Shown: positions 31,839-39,355 of the stretch, piece by piece
Layout of the letters: the number at the start of each line of letters is the position of its first letter
Position numbering within the stretch: position 1 is the first letter of the stretch
NCBI RefSeq assembly: GCF_004297405.1
Contig: NZ_SCVC01000012.1
Location: 369,275-433,274 of the forward strand
Source of the DNA: Reyranella sp.
Lineage (GTDB): Bacteria; Pseudomonadota; Alphaproteobacteria; Reyranellales; Reyranellaceae
Direction of reading: 5' to 3'
DNA length: 64,000 nt
Translations under genes and position numbers: made by a program
Notes under the pieces: generated by a model
Seen by the model: only the letters and a program-made list of their open reading frames with translations
Database searches by the model: none
Told to the model about the DNA's origin: nothing

Positions 31839-31874
31839 CGGCCCGCCATTCTGGCGGGCCGGTCCTCCCTTTTC
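31839..31874 (+). terminator. Hairpin between copA and the glutaredoxin-like gene
   Basis: CGGCCCGCCA (31839-31848) pairs perfectly with TGGCGGGCCG (31852-31861) over a TTC loop, followed by GTCCTCCCTTTTCC. The T-run is weak, so it may reduce rather than stop transcription into the downstream genes or protect the copA mRNA end. Confidence 0.5.
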
Positions 31875-31896
31875 CTGTCCTGCCACGAGGATTGTC

Positions 31897-32160
31897 ATGT
31901 CGACTACGGTCCGCATTGAAATCTACACCACGCCAAGCTGCCCGGATTGTCTGGCGCTGAAGTGTTGGCTGAATACGCAGAGCCTGCCTTTCGTCGAGCA
32001 CGATCTGCGTGACCCCGCGGTCGCCGAGGAAGCCAAGCGCCGCACCGGTGTGCGTGTTGCTCACATCACCATCATTGACGGCAAGCATATCTTTTTCGGC
32101 ACGTTTGCAGTGCAGCGCCCCGAGATCGAGGCGCTACTCGACCTGACCAAGGCCGCGTGA
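31897..32160 (+). CDS. Glutaredoxin-like protein with CPDC active site
   Basis: 87 residues, thioredoxin fold of the glutaredoxin/NrdH size. The active site is Cys15-Pro-Asp-Cys18 after IEIYTTPS. The second half reads RRTGVRVAHITIIDGKHIFFG, where family members have a cis-proline before the third strand (for example VPQ or APV). Here that place appears to be His, which is unusual and might reflect metal binding rather than normal glutathione use. It lies between copA and a ferredoxin-type reductase (7-base gap to the next gene), codirectional, so probably part of the copper operon. Confidence 0.8.
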   Translation: MSTTVRIEIYTTPSCPDCLALKCWLNTQSLPFVEHDLRDPAVAEEAKRRTGVRVAHITIIDGKHIFFGTFAVQRPEIEALLDLTKAA

Positions 32161-32167
32161 GGAGACC

Positions 32168-33181
32168 ATGGCCCGTCTTATTCTTCCCCAACTTGGACGC
32201 TGCATTCCCGTTGCTCCAGAGCAGACCATCCTGCAAGCAGCGCTCGAAGCCGGCGTTCCCTATCCACATGGCTGCCGTTCCGGTCGCTGTGGTTCGTGCA
32301 AGTCGCAGTTGATCAGTGGCGGTGTCGAACTCGGCAAGCACTCGCCTTTCGCCCTTACCGAGGAGGATCAGGCCAAGGGCCTGATTCTCGCCTGCCGGTC
32401 GGTGCCGACTACTGACGTGACTGTCGAGTGGCTGGACGTAGACTATGTGGCCATGCCGACTGTTGCCCAGGGGGCGACAGTCGTCGCGGTCGAGAGCAAG
32501 ACCCACGACATCCTCGCCATCTGGCTAAAACTGGATGACCGTTCCGCCTTCCGTTTCGCTGCCGGGCAATATCTCTCGTTCGCCATGCGGGGAGGGCCCG
32601 CCCGCCACTACTCGATGGCAAGCCAGCCCGATGACGAGCTTGTCGAACTGCATGTCAGGCTCGTGCCGGGAGGTCGCACCAGCGGGCTGATTCATACATC
32701 GTTGAAAGCAGACGATAGAGTCGAGATCGAAGGCCCGGCTGGCTCGGCTTATCTGCGCGACGTCCATGGCGGCATCATCGTCGCTGTCGCGGGCGGAAGT
32801 GGGCTGGCGCCGATCAAATCGATCGTCGAGACCGCGCTTGGTGCTGGCATGAGGCAGGAGATTCACCTCTACTTCGGCGCTCGCACGGAAGACGACCTCT
32901 ATCTCGTTGACCATTTTTGCGCGCTCGAGCAGCGCTTTTCGAACCTCGTCTTCGTGCCGGTTCTTTCGCAGGCTACCAAGACTGAGTGGCGTAGCGGCTT
33001 TGTGTCCGAAGCTTTGGCACAGGACCATCAGGATCTTGCTGGCGCCAAGGCCTATGTCGCCGGTCCGCCCGCCATGGTCGACGCCGTTGGCTCCGTGCTT
33101 GCGGGCTGCGGCGTTGCCTCATCCGACATCCACGCCGATGTCTTCTTCACACCGGGAGACGGTGTCGAGGCAGTGGCTTGA
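32168..33181 (+). CDS. Ferredoxin-NAD(P)H reductase, 2Fe-2S plus FAD type
   Basis: 337 residues. N-terminal plant-type [2Fe-2S] domain with Cys36, Cys41, Cys44 and Cys76 (HGCRSGRCGSCKSQL ... LACRS). Next the FAD domain with RHYSMASQP and GGRTSGLIH, then the NAD(P) domain with VAGGSGLAPIKSIV and a C-terminal DVFFTPG. This is the layout of oxygenase reductases such as phenol hydroxylase component P5 and CDP-6-deoxyglucoseen reductase. No oxygenase is nearby; instead the gene sits in the copper cluster after the glutaredoxin-like gene, so its electron acceptor is unknown. GAGGAG precedes the ATG. The cueR promoter begins 10 bases after its stop. Confidence 0.88.
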   Translation: MARLILPQLGRCIPVAPEQTILQAALEAGVPYPHGCRSGRCGSCKSQLISGGVELGKHSPFALTEEDQAKGLILACRSVPTTDVTVEWLDVDYVAMPTVAQGATVVAVESKTHDILAIWLKLDDRSAFRFAAGQYLSFAMRGGPARHYSMASQPDDELVELHVRLVPGGRTSGLIHTSLKADDRVEIEGPAGSAYLRDVHGGIIVAVAGGSGLAPIKSIVETALGAGMRQEIHLYFGARTEDDLYLVDHFCALEQRFSNLVFVPVLSQATKTEWRSGFVSEALAQDHQDLAGAKAYVAGPPAMVDAVGSVLAGCGVASSDIHADVFFTPGDGVEAVA

Positions 33182-33190
33182 CGAAGGCAC

Positions 33191-33221
33191 TTGAGCTTCC
33201 AGTTACTGGAAGCACTACGTA
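33191..33221 (+). promoter_or_regulatory. CueR-type promoter of cueR (autoregulation)
   Basis: TTGAGC (33191-33196), 19-base spacer, TACGTA (33216-33221). The dyad CTTCCAGTTACTGGAAG (33196-33212) differs from the copA one by only the central base. Confidence 0.7.
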
Positions 33222-33249
33222 CTATCTAATTCACTCTAGGGAGAGCCAG

Positions 33250-33648
33250 ATGAATATTGGCGCTGCATCAGAGAAATCGGGACTGCCCGCCAAGACCATT
33301 CGCTACTACGAGGATATCGGCTTGCTCACGGCTGAGCGTGCCAGCAACGGCTATCGCGACTATTCGATGACTGACGTGCATCGCATGCGCTTCATCCAAC
33401 GTTCACGCAGTCTCGGCTTTTCGGTCGAGGAGTGCGGACAACTGCTTTCGCTCTATGACGACAAGGAGCGCGAGAGCGCCGATGTAAAGGCGCTGGCTAA
33501 GACAAAGCTCGCCGAGATGGACCGCAAGCTGGTGGAACTCACGGAGTTGCGCGACACACTTCGCCGTCTTGTCCGTAGCTGCCAAGGCGATCGCCGTCCC
33601 GATTGCCCAATTATCGAAGGATTATCGAGCGCTAAACGGAAGCAGTGA
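33250..33648 (+). CDS. cueR: MerR family Cu(I)-responsive regulator CueR
   Basis: 132 residues from the ATG at 33250, with GGAGAG upstream. The winged helix starts MNIGAASEKSGLPAKTIRYYEDIGLL, the canonical MerR opening. A dimerisation coiled coil follows (about 75-108). The metal loop is Cys111-x7-Cys119 (CQGDRRPDCPII), matching E. coli CueR C112/C120, which selects monovalent Cu, Ag or Au. It most likely activates copZ, copA and itself through the three 19-bp-spacer promoters. Confidence 0.93.
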   Translation: MNIGAASEKSGLPAKTIRYYEDIGLLTAERASNGYRDYSMTDVHRMRFIQRSRSLGFSVEECGQLLSLYDDKERESADVKALAKTKLAEMDRKLVELTELRDTLRRLVRSCQGDRRPDCPIIEGLSSAKRKQ

Positions 33649-33756
33649 CCAATGCTTCGTTGCTGGCAAGGAGGCTCAGGCATCTGATGTGGAAATCATC
33701 CAAGCCAGTCGTTTCCGATTGGTCGACGTCGTTGGGTGCCGATTGCCAGATGCGCT

Positions 33757-34476
33757 TTACAGCGAAAGGCCCGCGATTGCCGCGCTAGGCGTCAGGCCAA
33801 AATAACGGCTGAAGACGCGCGACAGGTGGGCGGTGTCGGCAAAGCCCGCATCCAGGGCGGCCGTCCGGACCAGCGCGCCGCCGGCCATTTGCTGCGCGGC
33901 GAATTGCAAGGCGGACCATGACTTGAACTGGCGAAAGCTCTGACCGGTTGTGGCCTTGAAGCAACGCAGAGCCTGCGTGCGCTCGAGGTGCAGGCGGTGC
34001 GCCAGCTCGCCCTGATGCATGCGCTGCATCGGGGCGGCATATATCGCCCGAACGACCGTCGCGATCGGTTCCAGCGGCGCAGCCAAGCGCACCATCAGCC
34101 TGGCCCGAAGCTCGTTCGTGGCATCCACGGCTCCGCTGAGGGCGTCGCGCGCCAGTCGGGCCAGCGCGCCGCTCAGTACCACGCCCAACGGCGCGTCGAA
34201 GGGAAACGGCAGGCCGTCTAGATAGAGGACGTCGGCGCCGCGCTCGGCGAGGGTGACCGCATGCACGACGCCCGGCCTGACCAGCAGGATGTCGCCCTCT
34301 ACACGCAACCCTCTCTGCTCCAACCGCAGTGGCCCGGTTCGCCCGCCCAACACACAGGTAACTGGGTTTGCGTGCGCCAGGAGCCTCCTGCTGCCCACCG
34401 GAAGGAGCGAATTGCGGAAAGGGGACAGCGGATCGGGCATCGCCGCGACTATTTCCGGCGGATGCGTTTGGCGCAA
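33757..34476 (-). CDS. AraC family transcriptional regulator
   Basis: 239 residues. A short cupin-like N-terminal sensor (about 20-100; LVRPGVVHAVTL is the typical end of the cupin) precedes a C-terminal double helix-turn-helix (about 140-235; GELAHRLHLERTQALRCFKATTG and AALDAGFADTAHLSRVFSRYFG). The second recognition unit is well conserved. A start at 34440 (MPDPLSPF) is also possible. It lies 19 bases after the codirectional NTF2-like gene, so the two are likely cotranscribed. Effector and targets unknown. Confidence 0.88.
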   Translation of the reverse strand: MRQTHPPEIVAAMPDPLSPFRNSLLPVGSRRLLAHANPVTCVLGGRTGPLRLEQRGLRVEGDILLVRPGVVHAVTLAERGADVLYLDGLPFPFDAPLGVVLSGALARLARDALSGAVDATNELRARLMVRLAAPLEPIATVVRAIYAAPMQRMHQGELAHRLHLERTQALRCFKATTGQSFRQFKSWSALQFAAQQMAGGALVRTAALDAGFADTAHLSRVFSRYFGLTPSAAIAGLSL

Positions 34477-34495
34477 TAGGCGGCCGTCCTTGCCG

Positions 34496-34930
34496 CTATC
34501 TTTCGATTCCGGCCCTGGCGAAGGCTGCCCGGGATTGCTGGCTGTTCACATAGACGTCCTTGCGTGTGACCCCGCCGGCCGCATTGACCGTGACCACATC
34601 GAGCATCTCGACACGCGCCGAGAAGAGGGTGCCGTTGGGTTCTGCAAGCGCCAGAACCATCGTCCATTCGAAGACCCAGTGGTCGTCGCCATACAGCAAT
34701 CGGCCTTTCTCCAGGGAAAAGTCGAGCGCGGCGAACAGCCCGATGCAATGCTGGCGCAGCGCCTCGCGACCCTTCACTGGCTCCGATCCGTCATGGACCC
34801 AGAAGACCGTGTCTTCCGAATGGAGGGACGCAATCAGCTCCGGATCTCGTGTTTCCCAACTGACATGATAACGCTGAAACAGTGCTTCGAGTGTTGGCGG
34901 TCGTTCGATCTGTCTGGCGACGGGCATCTG
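34496..34930 (-). CDS. NTF2/SnoaL-like family protein
   Basis: 144 residues from the ATG at 34930, which has a good GGGGAGAG upstream; an ATG at 34996 lacks one. The cone-shaped alpha+beta fold of the NTF2-like superfamily is suggested by LFQRYHVSWETRDPELIASLHSEDTVFWVHDG at the start, the GREAL helix and the alternating strands ending VYVNSQQ. Family members include polyketide cyclases, dehydratases and many proteins of unknown activity. No substrate can be named. Divergent from a second NTF2-like gene at 35065. Confidence 0.75.
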   Translation of the reverse strand, partial: QMPVARQIERPPTLEALFQRYHVSWETRDPELIASLHSEDTVFWVHDGSEPVKGREALRQHCIGLFAALDFSLEKGRLLYGDDHWVFEWTMVLALAEPNGTLFSARVEMLDVVTVNAAGGVTRKDVYVNSQQSRAAFARAGIER

Positions 34931-35064
34931 CTCTCTCCCCTGTACGCAGACAAATCCTATCCACGTTCTGCGCCGTCGCGTTGAACAAACGTGCACTACG
35001 GCCCGCTGGTCAACCTAAGGTAACCTCGCTGAGAAGCCGCGAGTGCAACAACACGGGATCAGCC

Positions 35065-35499
35065 ATGAACCAGCGTCAAACCCATTCCGTCGCGCAGAGG
35101 AACAGGCAGAACTATCTTCGGGCCAAGGACGCGTACAACGCGCGCGATCTCGACGCGTGCATCGCCCATTACGCGCCCGACCATCAAATCATGTCGAAGC
35201 CGATGCCGCGCGGCAGAGAACAGATTCGCAAGTTCTTCGAGGAGAGCTTTGCGACGTGGCCGGACATCCGGATCGTGGTGGAGAATGCCCTCGCCGAGGA
35301 TGACTGGGTCATGGGGCGGAGCATCACGACCGCGACACATTCCAAGCCGGTGATGGGCGTTCCCGCCACCCACAAGACCATCGAAACGACCTTCTGGGAT
35401 CTTCATCGCTTCAACGAGGAGGGCCTGATCGTCCAGACCTGGAACTTGATGGATAGCCTGTCGATCATGAGTCAGCTCGGCCTCATGCCATCGCGTTAG
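35065..35499 (+). CDS. SnoaL-like (ester cyclase type) protein
   Basis: 144 residues from the ATG at 35065. The SnoaL pattern is clear: NYLRAKDAYNARDLDACIAHYAPDH, then MPRGREQIRKFFEESFATWPD and IRIVVENALAEDDWVMGR, closing with WNLMDSLSIMSQLG, the usual C-terminus of the SnoaL-like polyketide cyclase group. Short, soluble, no signal peptide. Converges on and overlaps the DinB gene by 17 bases. Substrate unknown. Confidence 0.85.
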   Translation: MNQRQTHSVAQRNRQNYLRAKDAYNARDLDACIAHYAPDHQIMSKPMPRGREQIRKFFEESFATWPDIRIVVENALAEDDWVMGRSITTATHSKPVMGVPATHKTIETTFWDLHRFNEEGLIVQTWNLMDSLSIMSQLGLMPSR

Positions 35500-36001
35500 C
35501 ATGCCGTTGCGGGCTGGCATCCTCGGCTTTCAGGAAGTCTGTGATCCGATCCGGCCAGGGCTGGATGGCGTTCTTCTGCAGCAGGAGCGCGATCTGGCCG
35601 CGATGGCCGGCGGCGTGCATGGCGACGTGCAGCAGTATCTCTCCGCGCGTCATGCTGGCGGGCGCACCGTTCGAGAAGGAGAAGGCAATCACCTCATCCA
35701 CCTCTTCCGGCAGGAGGGTATCGGCATAATCGGCATACCAGTCGCCCGTCGAGCGGGCCTTGTTCGCCAGCAGGTCGAAGGAGGAAAGCTCGACCGAGCG
35801 AGCTGCCCTGTAGCCGTGAGGGCGCGCTTCGAGATTGTGGCTGAAGATCTCGTCGACGGCCTGGATGTGGTCGAGCAGCCGCAGGACCAGAACTTGTTCG
35901 TCCGCGGCAATTCGGTCGAGGTTTTCGGCAATGACCGAGTTCAGTCCGTTCGTCGCCCAGCGCTTGTAGTGCATCAAGGTGCGATAAGGGAGGGTGAACA
36001 T
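35483..36001 (-). CDS. DinB family protein
   Basis: 172 residues from the ATG at 36001, which has AAAGG 7 bases upstream (alternative ATG at 36016). Four-helix bundle of the DinB/YfiT superfamily: MHYKRWATNGL opens the first helix, LLDHIQAVDEIFSHNL carries the first metal His, and LLHVAMHAAGHRGQIALLL carries the other two. Members are metal-dependent thiol S-transferases or stress proteins; the particular reaction is unknown. The TetR gene lies divergently and may regulate it. Confidence 0.85.
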   Translation of the reverse strand: MFTLPYRTLMHYKRWATNGLNSVIAENLDRIAADEQVLVLRLLDHIQAVDEIFSHNLEARPHGYRAARSVELSSFDLLANKARSTGDWYADYADTLLPEEVDEVIAFSFSNGAPASMTRGEILLHVAMHAAGHRGQIALLLQKNAIQPWPDRITDFLKAEDASPQRHANAMA

Positions 36002-36066
36002 CGCGGTGCCTTTCATCCGTGCATGAAAAGAGGAGGACGTTGCCTGCGGTAAATTTGCGAGCTATG

Positions 36067-36089
36067 ACTCGCATTGTCTACTCGCATTG
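36067..36089. promoter_or_regulatory. Direct repeat upstream of the TetR gene
   Basis: ACTCGCATTG occurs at 36067-36076 and 36080-36089, a 13-base period, 15 bases before the tetR-like ATG at 36104 and in the space shared with the divergent DinB gene. It could be the regulator's own site. TetR proteins prefer inverted repeats, so this is tentative. Confidence 0.35.
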
Positions 36090-36103
36090 GCGGATGAGGC
36101 TCC

Positions 36104-36751
36104 ATGGCGCGCTCAGTCCCAACGACCCCGCGAAAATCGGCATCGCAGAAGCGATCCCAGGCGACGGTCGAGGCGCTGCTGGACGCAACCGCTCGCGTTC
36201 TCACGAGGGAAGGATACGACCGTGCCAGCACCAACCGGATCGCCGCGACGGCCGGCGTGAGCGTCGGCTCGCTCTACCAGTACTTTCCGAACAAAGAGGC
36301 GCTCGTGGCGGCGCTCGTCTCGCGCCACAACCGGGAAATGCTTGAGCTGCTGCGCAATGCGCTCAAGGAAGTAGCGTCACTCGACCTCGCAACGGCGATC
36401 CGCGAACTGGTGCGGGCGGCGGTCGACGCCCATCTGGTCGATTCCGCCTTGCATCGCATTTTCGCCGAGCAGGTTCCGCGCATGGGCCAGCTGGCCAAGA
36501 TTGAGGCACTCCAGGGCGAAACCTTCCTGTTGGTCAGGGCCTATCTGGAACAGCGCCGTCACGAAATCTCGGTCCGGGACCTCGATTCCGCGACCTCCAT
36601 CTGCGTGACCATCGTCGAAGCCCTGACCCATGACTTCGTCATCAACAAGCCCGTTACGCTGAAAGGCGACCGGGACCGGTTTGTCGACGAGGTCACTCGG
36701 CTGATCGTGGGCTATTTGCGGCCGAGCCGTGCCGCCAAGCCGCTCACCTAA
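36104..36751 (+). CDS. TetR/AcrR family transcriptional regulator
   Basis: 215 residues. The N-terminal helix-turn-helix is textbook: ATVEALLDATARVLTREGYDRASTNRIAATAGVSVGSLYQYFPNKEALVAAL (about 22-75). The C-terminal ligand domain is helical and divergent, as usual. The protein starts with a basic tail (MARSVPTTPRKSASQKRSQ). Divergent from the DinB gene; the short direct repeat between them may be its operator. Ligand unknown. Confidence 0.93.
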   Translation: MARSVPTTPRKSASQKRSQATVEALLDATARVLTREGYDRASTNRIAATAGVSVGSLYQYFPNKEALVAALVSRHNREMLELLRNALKEVASLDLATAIRELVRAAVDAHLVDSALHRIFAEQVPRMGQLAKIEALQGETFLLVRAYLEQRRHEISVRDLDSATSICVTIVEALTHDFVINKPVTLKGDRDRFVDEVTRLIVGYLRPSRAAKPLT

Positions 36752-36780
36752 GTCGTGGCCGAGACCGCGGCCTCCGCCGT

Positions 36781-38205
36781 TCAGCCTGCCTTCTTCACAG
36801 GCGGGGCGGTCCAGGAGCCGTCGAGGATCGACGGGTCCTTTTCGCTCGGCCAGTAGAGCCTCAGCATGAGAGAGAACTCGCCGGCAGGAGCGGGCAGCCA
36901 GTTCGATTCCAGCGCCGCGCCCGGCGAGTCCTTCTGGAGGTGAAGCGTCACCGATCCGTCGGCATTGGGCTTCAGGTTCTGACGGGCGCTGATGGAGTAG
37001 CGGTTGAGCGAGTTGGCAACGAAGAAATAGTCCTTGTCGTACATGGTCAGTGACCAGAAGCCCTGTGCTGGCGGCAGGTGACCCTTCGGGAAGGTCAGGG
37101 TGTAGCGGTGGGCGCCGTTATACCCGCCGCCGGTCGCGTCCGCGCGAGATACCGGGTACACGGCATCCTGCGGACGGTTCGCGCCGAGGCCGATCGCCGT
37201 GATCAGAGCGCGCATCAGATAGTCGGTACCATAGAGACCGGTCTTGGTCGTGTAGCTCCAACCCTCGATCAGCTTCATGTCCTTGTTGGTCTTGTACTGG
37301 AGCATGATCTGCTCGAATCCGAGCTCGGGCACGCGCTTGGCGAGATCGGAGGCGAGCTTCGTTGGATCGAACCGGCCCGGCTCGAGACCGATGCGGGCGA
37401 AGCTCGCGAGGACGGGCGCATCGGCTGCCGCTGGTGGGTTCGACTTCATCAGCTCGGCCAGCAAGGTGAAGTACTCGGTCGCATCGAGCCGGTTCACCTG
37501 GTCGCGCACGGCCGTCTTCATGTCGATGGCGGGATCGACCTTGCCTTCCGGCGGCGTGTAGGGCTTGCCGTAGGCGCTGAGCGGCACGAGCTTCATCTGA
37601 TCCTGCACGGCGTGAACGGCAGCGTAGTCCTCCGGCGTACCGGTGCAGTAGATGCGGCCCAGCAGCCACACCATGCTGGTCGGCGACTTGTACTCGGTGA
37701 CGCCGGCCGGCAGGGTACCCTTCCAACCCGGTCCGGTAATCGCGTAGGTCTGCGCCGCCGTGCCGGTGGTGCGTTTGCCGGGCACCTGGAACACGTTGGT
37801 CCAGCCGTCGAGCATCGGCATCAGGAAGTAGCGGTCTTTCATGTCGGGAATGCTGAGCACCCAGGGTTCGGCGCCGACATCGAAGAACGCGGTCGTGTAG
37901 AGCGTATCGGCGTTGGGCGCCGTGACGTCCCTGAACGATGCGTTCGGGTATTCGCGCATCCTGATGAACTGGCCCATCGGGGCCTTCCTGCCGTCGGCCT
38001 TCGCCACGTTGGTCAGCACGCGGCGCGTGAACTCCATCGTCACGAGGGGATAGCCGTAGACATATGCGTTGATCGCCGTGCCGAGCGCCTCGGAGCGTTC
38101 CGGTACGTGGGAGAAGTCGGAATGCTGTGCGCGCAAGGGTGCGACAAGGCCGGAAGAGAGAAGGCCGAGCGACCCCAGGGCGACGGACCGGCGAGTGAGT
38201 GACAT
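36781..38205 (-). CDS. DUF1254/DUF1214 domain protein, exported
   Basis: 474 residues from the ATG at 38205 with AAGGAG 7-8 bases upstream. The N-terminus looks like a Tat or Sec signal (SLTRRSVALGSLGLLSSGLVAPLRAQ). DUF1254 covers about 45-170 (GYPLVTMEFTRRVL, APNADTLYTTAFFDV) and DUF1214 the C-terminal ~110 residues (FWSLTMYDKDYFFV, KPNADGSVTLHLQKDSPG, NWLPAPAGEFSLMLRLYWP). Widespread in proteobacteria, with unknown biochemistry. It follows a codirectional outer-membrane-like gene by 28 bases, and an AraC regulator is divergent from the pair. Confidence 0.9.
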   Translation of the reverse strand: MSLTRRSVALGSLGLLSSGLVAPLRAQHSDFSHVPERSEALGTAINAYVYGYPLVTMEFTRRVLTNVAKADGRKAPMGQFIRMREYPNASFRDVTAPNADTLYTTAFFDVGAEPWVLSIPDMKDRYFLMPMLDGWTNVFQVPGKRTTGTAAQTYAITGPGWKGTLPAGVTEYKSPTSMVWLLGRIYCTGTPEDYAAVHAVQDQMKLVPLSAYGKPYTPPEGKVDPAIDMKTAVRDQVNRLDATEYFTLLAELMKSNPPAAADAPVLASFARIGLEPGRFDPTKLASDLAKRVPELGFEQIMLQYKTNKDMKLIEGWSYTTKTGLYGTDYLMRALITAIGLGANRPQDAVYPVSRADATGGGYNGAHRYTLTFPKGHLPPAQGFWSLTMYDKDYFFVANSLNRYSISARQNLKPNADGSVTLHLQKDSPGAALESNWLPAPAGEFSLMLRLYWPSEKDPSILDGSWTAPPVKKAG

Positions 38206-38233
38206 GCGAATGCTCCTTCTTGAAACGAAACGT

Positions 38234-39133
38234 CTAGAACCGAATGGCGGCACCGATGATCGGACCGTGCAGCACCATGTCGATCGCGCTCACGGCATTG
38301 CCCGAGCCGGTCGAGTAGTTGAAGCCGAGCGCGCGATATCCCACGCCGCCGACGAGCTGATAGCCCGGGAGCTGCCACGCGTAGCTGTAGATGGCCGTTG
38401 CTTGCCAGGTGAGGGAACTCTGCAGGCCGAAGCCGCCGATGTCGCCGCGCAGCACGATCTTTTGCGCGGGCGTGAACTGATGGCGCAGACGCAGCCCGAC
38501 GACGGGATCGACCCAAGTCAGGTTGCCTGTCCCGGCCGTCGAAAAGCCAATGCCGCGCTGGAACCCGAGCCGGCTGAAATCGACCGTGCCTATGACGTCA
38601 TAGTTGGCGTCCGCCGACTGATTCCAGATGCGAAGCCCCAGCAAGCCGTCCAGCGCGGTCGAGGATCCTTCGCTACCGTTCCAGCGATGCAGCTCGTACA
38701 AACCACCGGTCTCGATGATCGTCATTGAGTAGGTCAGGGCGGCATTTGCCGTGGTGCTGAGTTTCAGCCCGGCAACGGGGTTACGATCGCTCAGCGTCGT
38801 GTTGGTGAAGCCGAGTTTGGCGAAGACCAGGTCGGCATAGACTCCGACCCGGCCCTTGCCGGCCTCGAAGTAGCCCATGTAGCCGATCAACGAAGCGCTT
38901 TTCTGCAGGAGCTGGATGAAGCTCGCGTCGAAATCCACGATCTGACCCTTGGCCGTCATGGAGCCCGATGCGCTCATCAGCCAGCCATAGGCGGCTGCTT
39001 CGAAACGCCAAGGATCCGGGTCGCCTGCCATCGAGGAGGCGCTCTCCCTTGCTTCTTCGGCGGCCACTGGCCGGACGCCGAGGCTCACGCCGACAAGTGC
39101 GCTCCACACTCCAACCAGGATCCGGTGCGGCAC
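38234..39133 (-). CDS. Outer-membrane beta-barrel protein of unknown function
   Basis: 299 residues from the GTG at 39133, which has GAGGA about 8 bases upstream; a TTG at 39154 would extend it. A signal peptide (RILVGVWSALVGVSLGVRPVAAEE) precedes alternating strands rich in Tyr, Trp and Gly, such as FEAAAYGWLMSA, LGYRALGFNYSTGSG and the last strand GPIIGAAIRF ending in Phe, the usual barrel C-terminus. Probably a 10-12-strand outer-membrane protein. First gene of a two-gene unit with the DUF1254 protein; a joint role in uptake or export of a hydrophobic substrate is possible but unproven. Confidence 0.75.
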   Translation of the reverse strand: MPHRILVGVWSALVGVSLGVRPVAAEEARESASSMAGDPDPWRFEAAAYGWLMSASGSMTAKGQIVDFDASFIQLLQKSASLIGYMGYFEAGKGRVGVYADLVFAKLGFTNTTLSDRNPVAGLKLSTTANAALTYSMTIIETGGLYELHRWNGSEGSSTALDGLLGLRIWNQSADANYDVIGTVDFSRLGFQRGIGFSTAGTGNLTWVDPVVGLRLRHQFTPAQKIVLRGDIGGFGLQSSLTWQATAIYSYAWQLPGYQLVGGVGYRALGFNYSTGSGNAVSAIDMVLHGPIIGAAIRF

Positions 39134-39146
39134 ACGCGCTTGTCCT

Positions 39147-39158
39147 CGTCCCAAAGTA
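39147..39158. promoter_or_regulatory. 12-base motif shared with the 2.4-kb AraC intergenic region
   Basis: CGTCCCAAAGTA here is identical to 2372-2383. Both sites lie between an AraC-type gene on the plus strand and an exported protein on the minus strand. A common regulator type is inferred; chance cannot be excluded. Confidence 0.3.
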
Positions 39159-39355
39159 CACTCCCGCTGCGAAGCCCGGCCTTGCCAACGCGCCGTGCCG
39201 GGGCGAAGCGAGATCGGGCCGGCACCCTAGACGCCGGGAGAGTTGGCCTTTTCGCATTTCGCGACAAAGGGCGTGGATTTCCCGGTGATGAGTTCGTGAC
39301 TTGGTGCTGGTCACATTCGCGTCGATTTCGTATTTCTCGACCTAGCCGATCGTTC

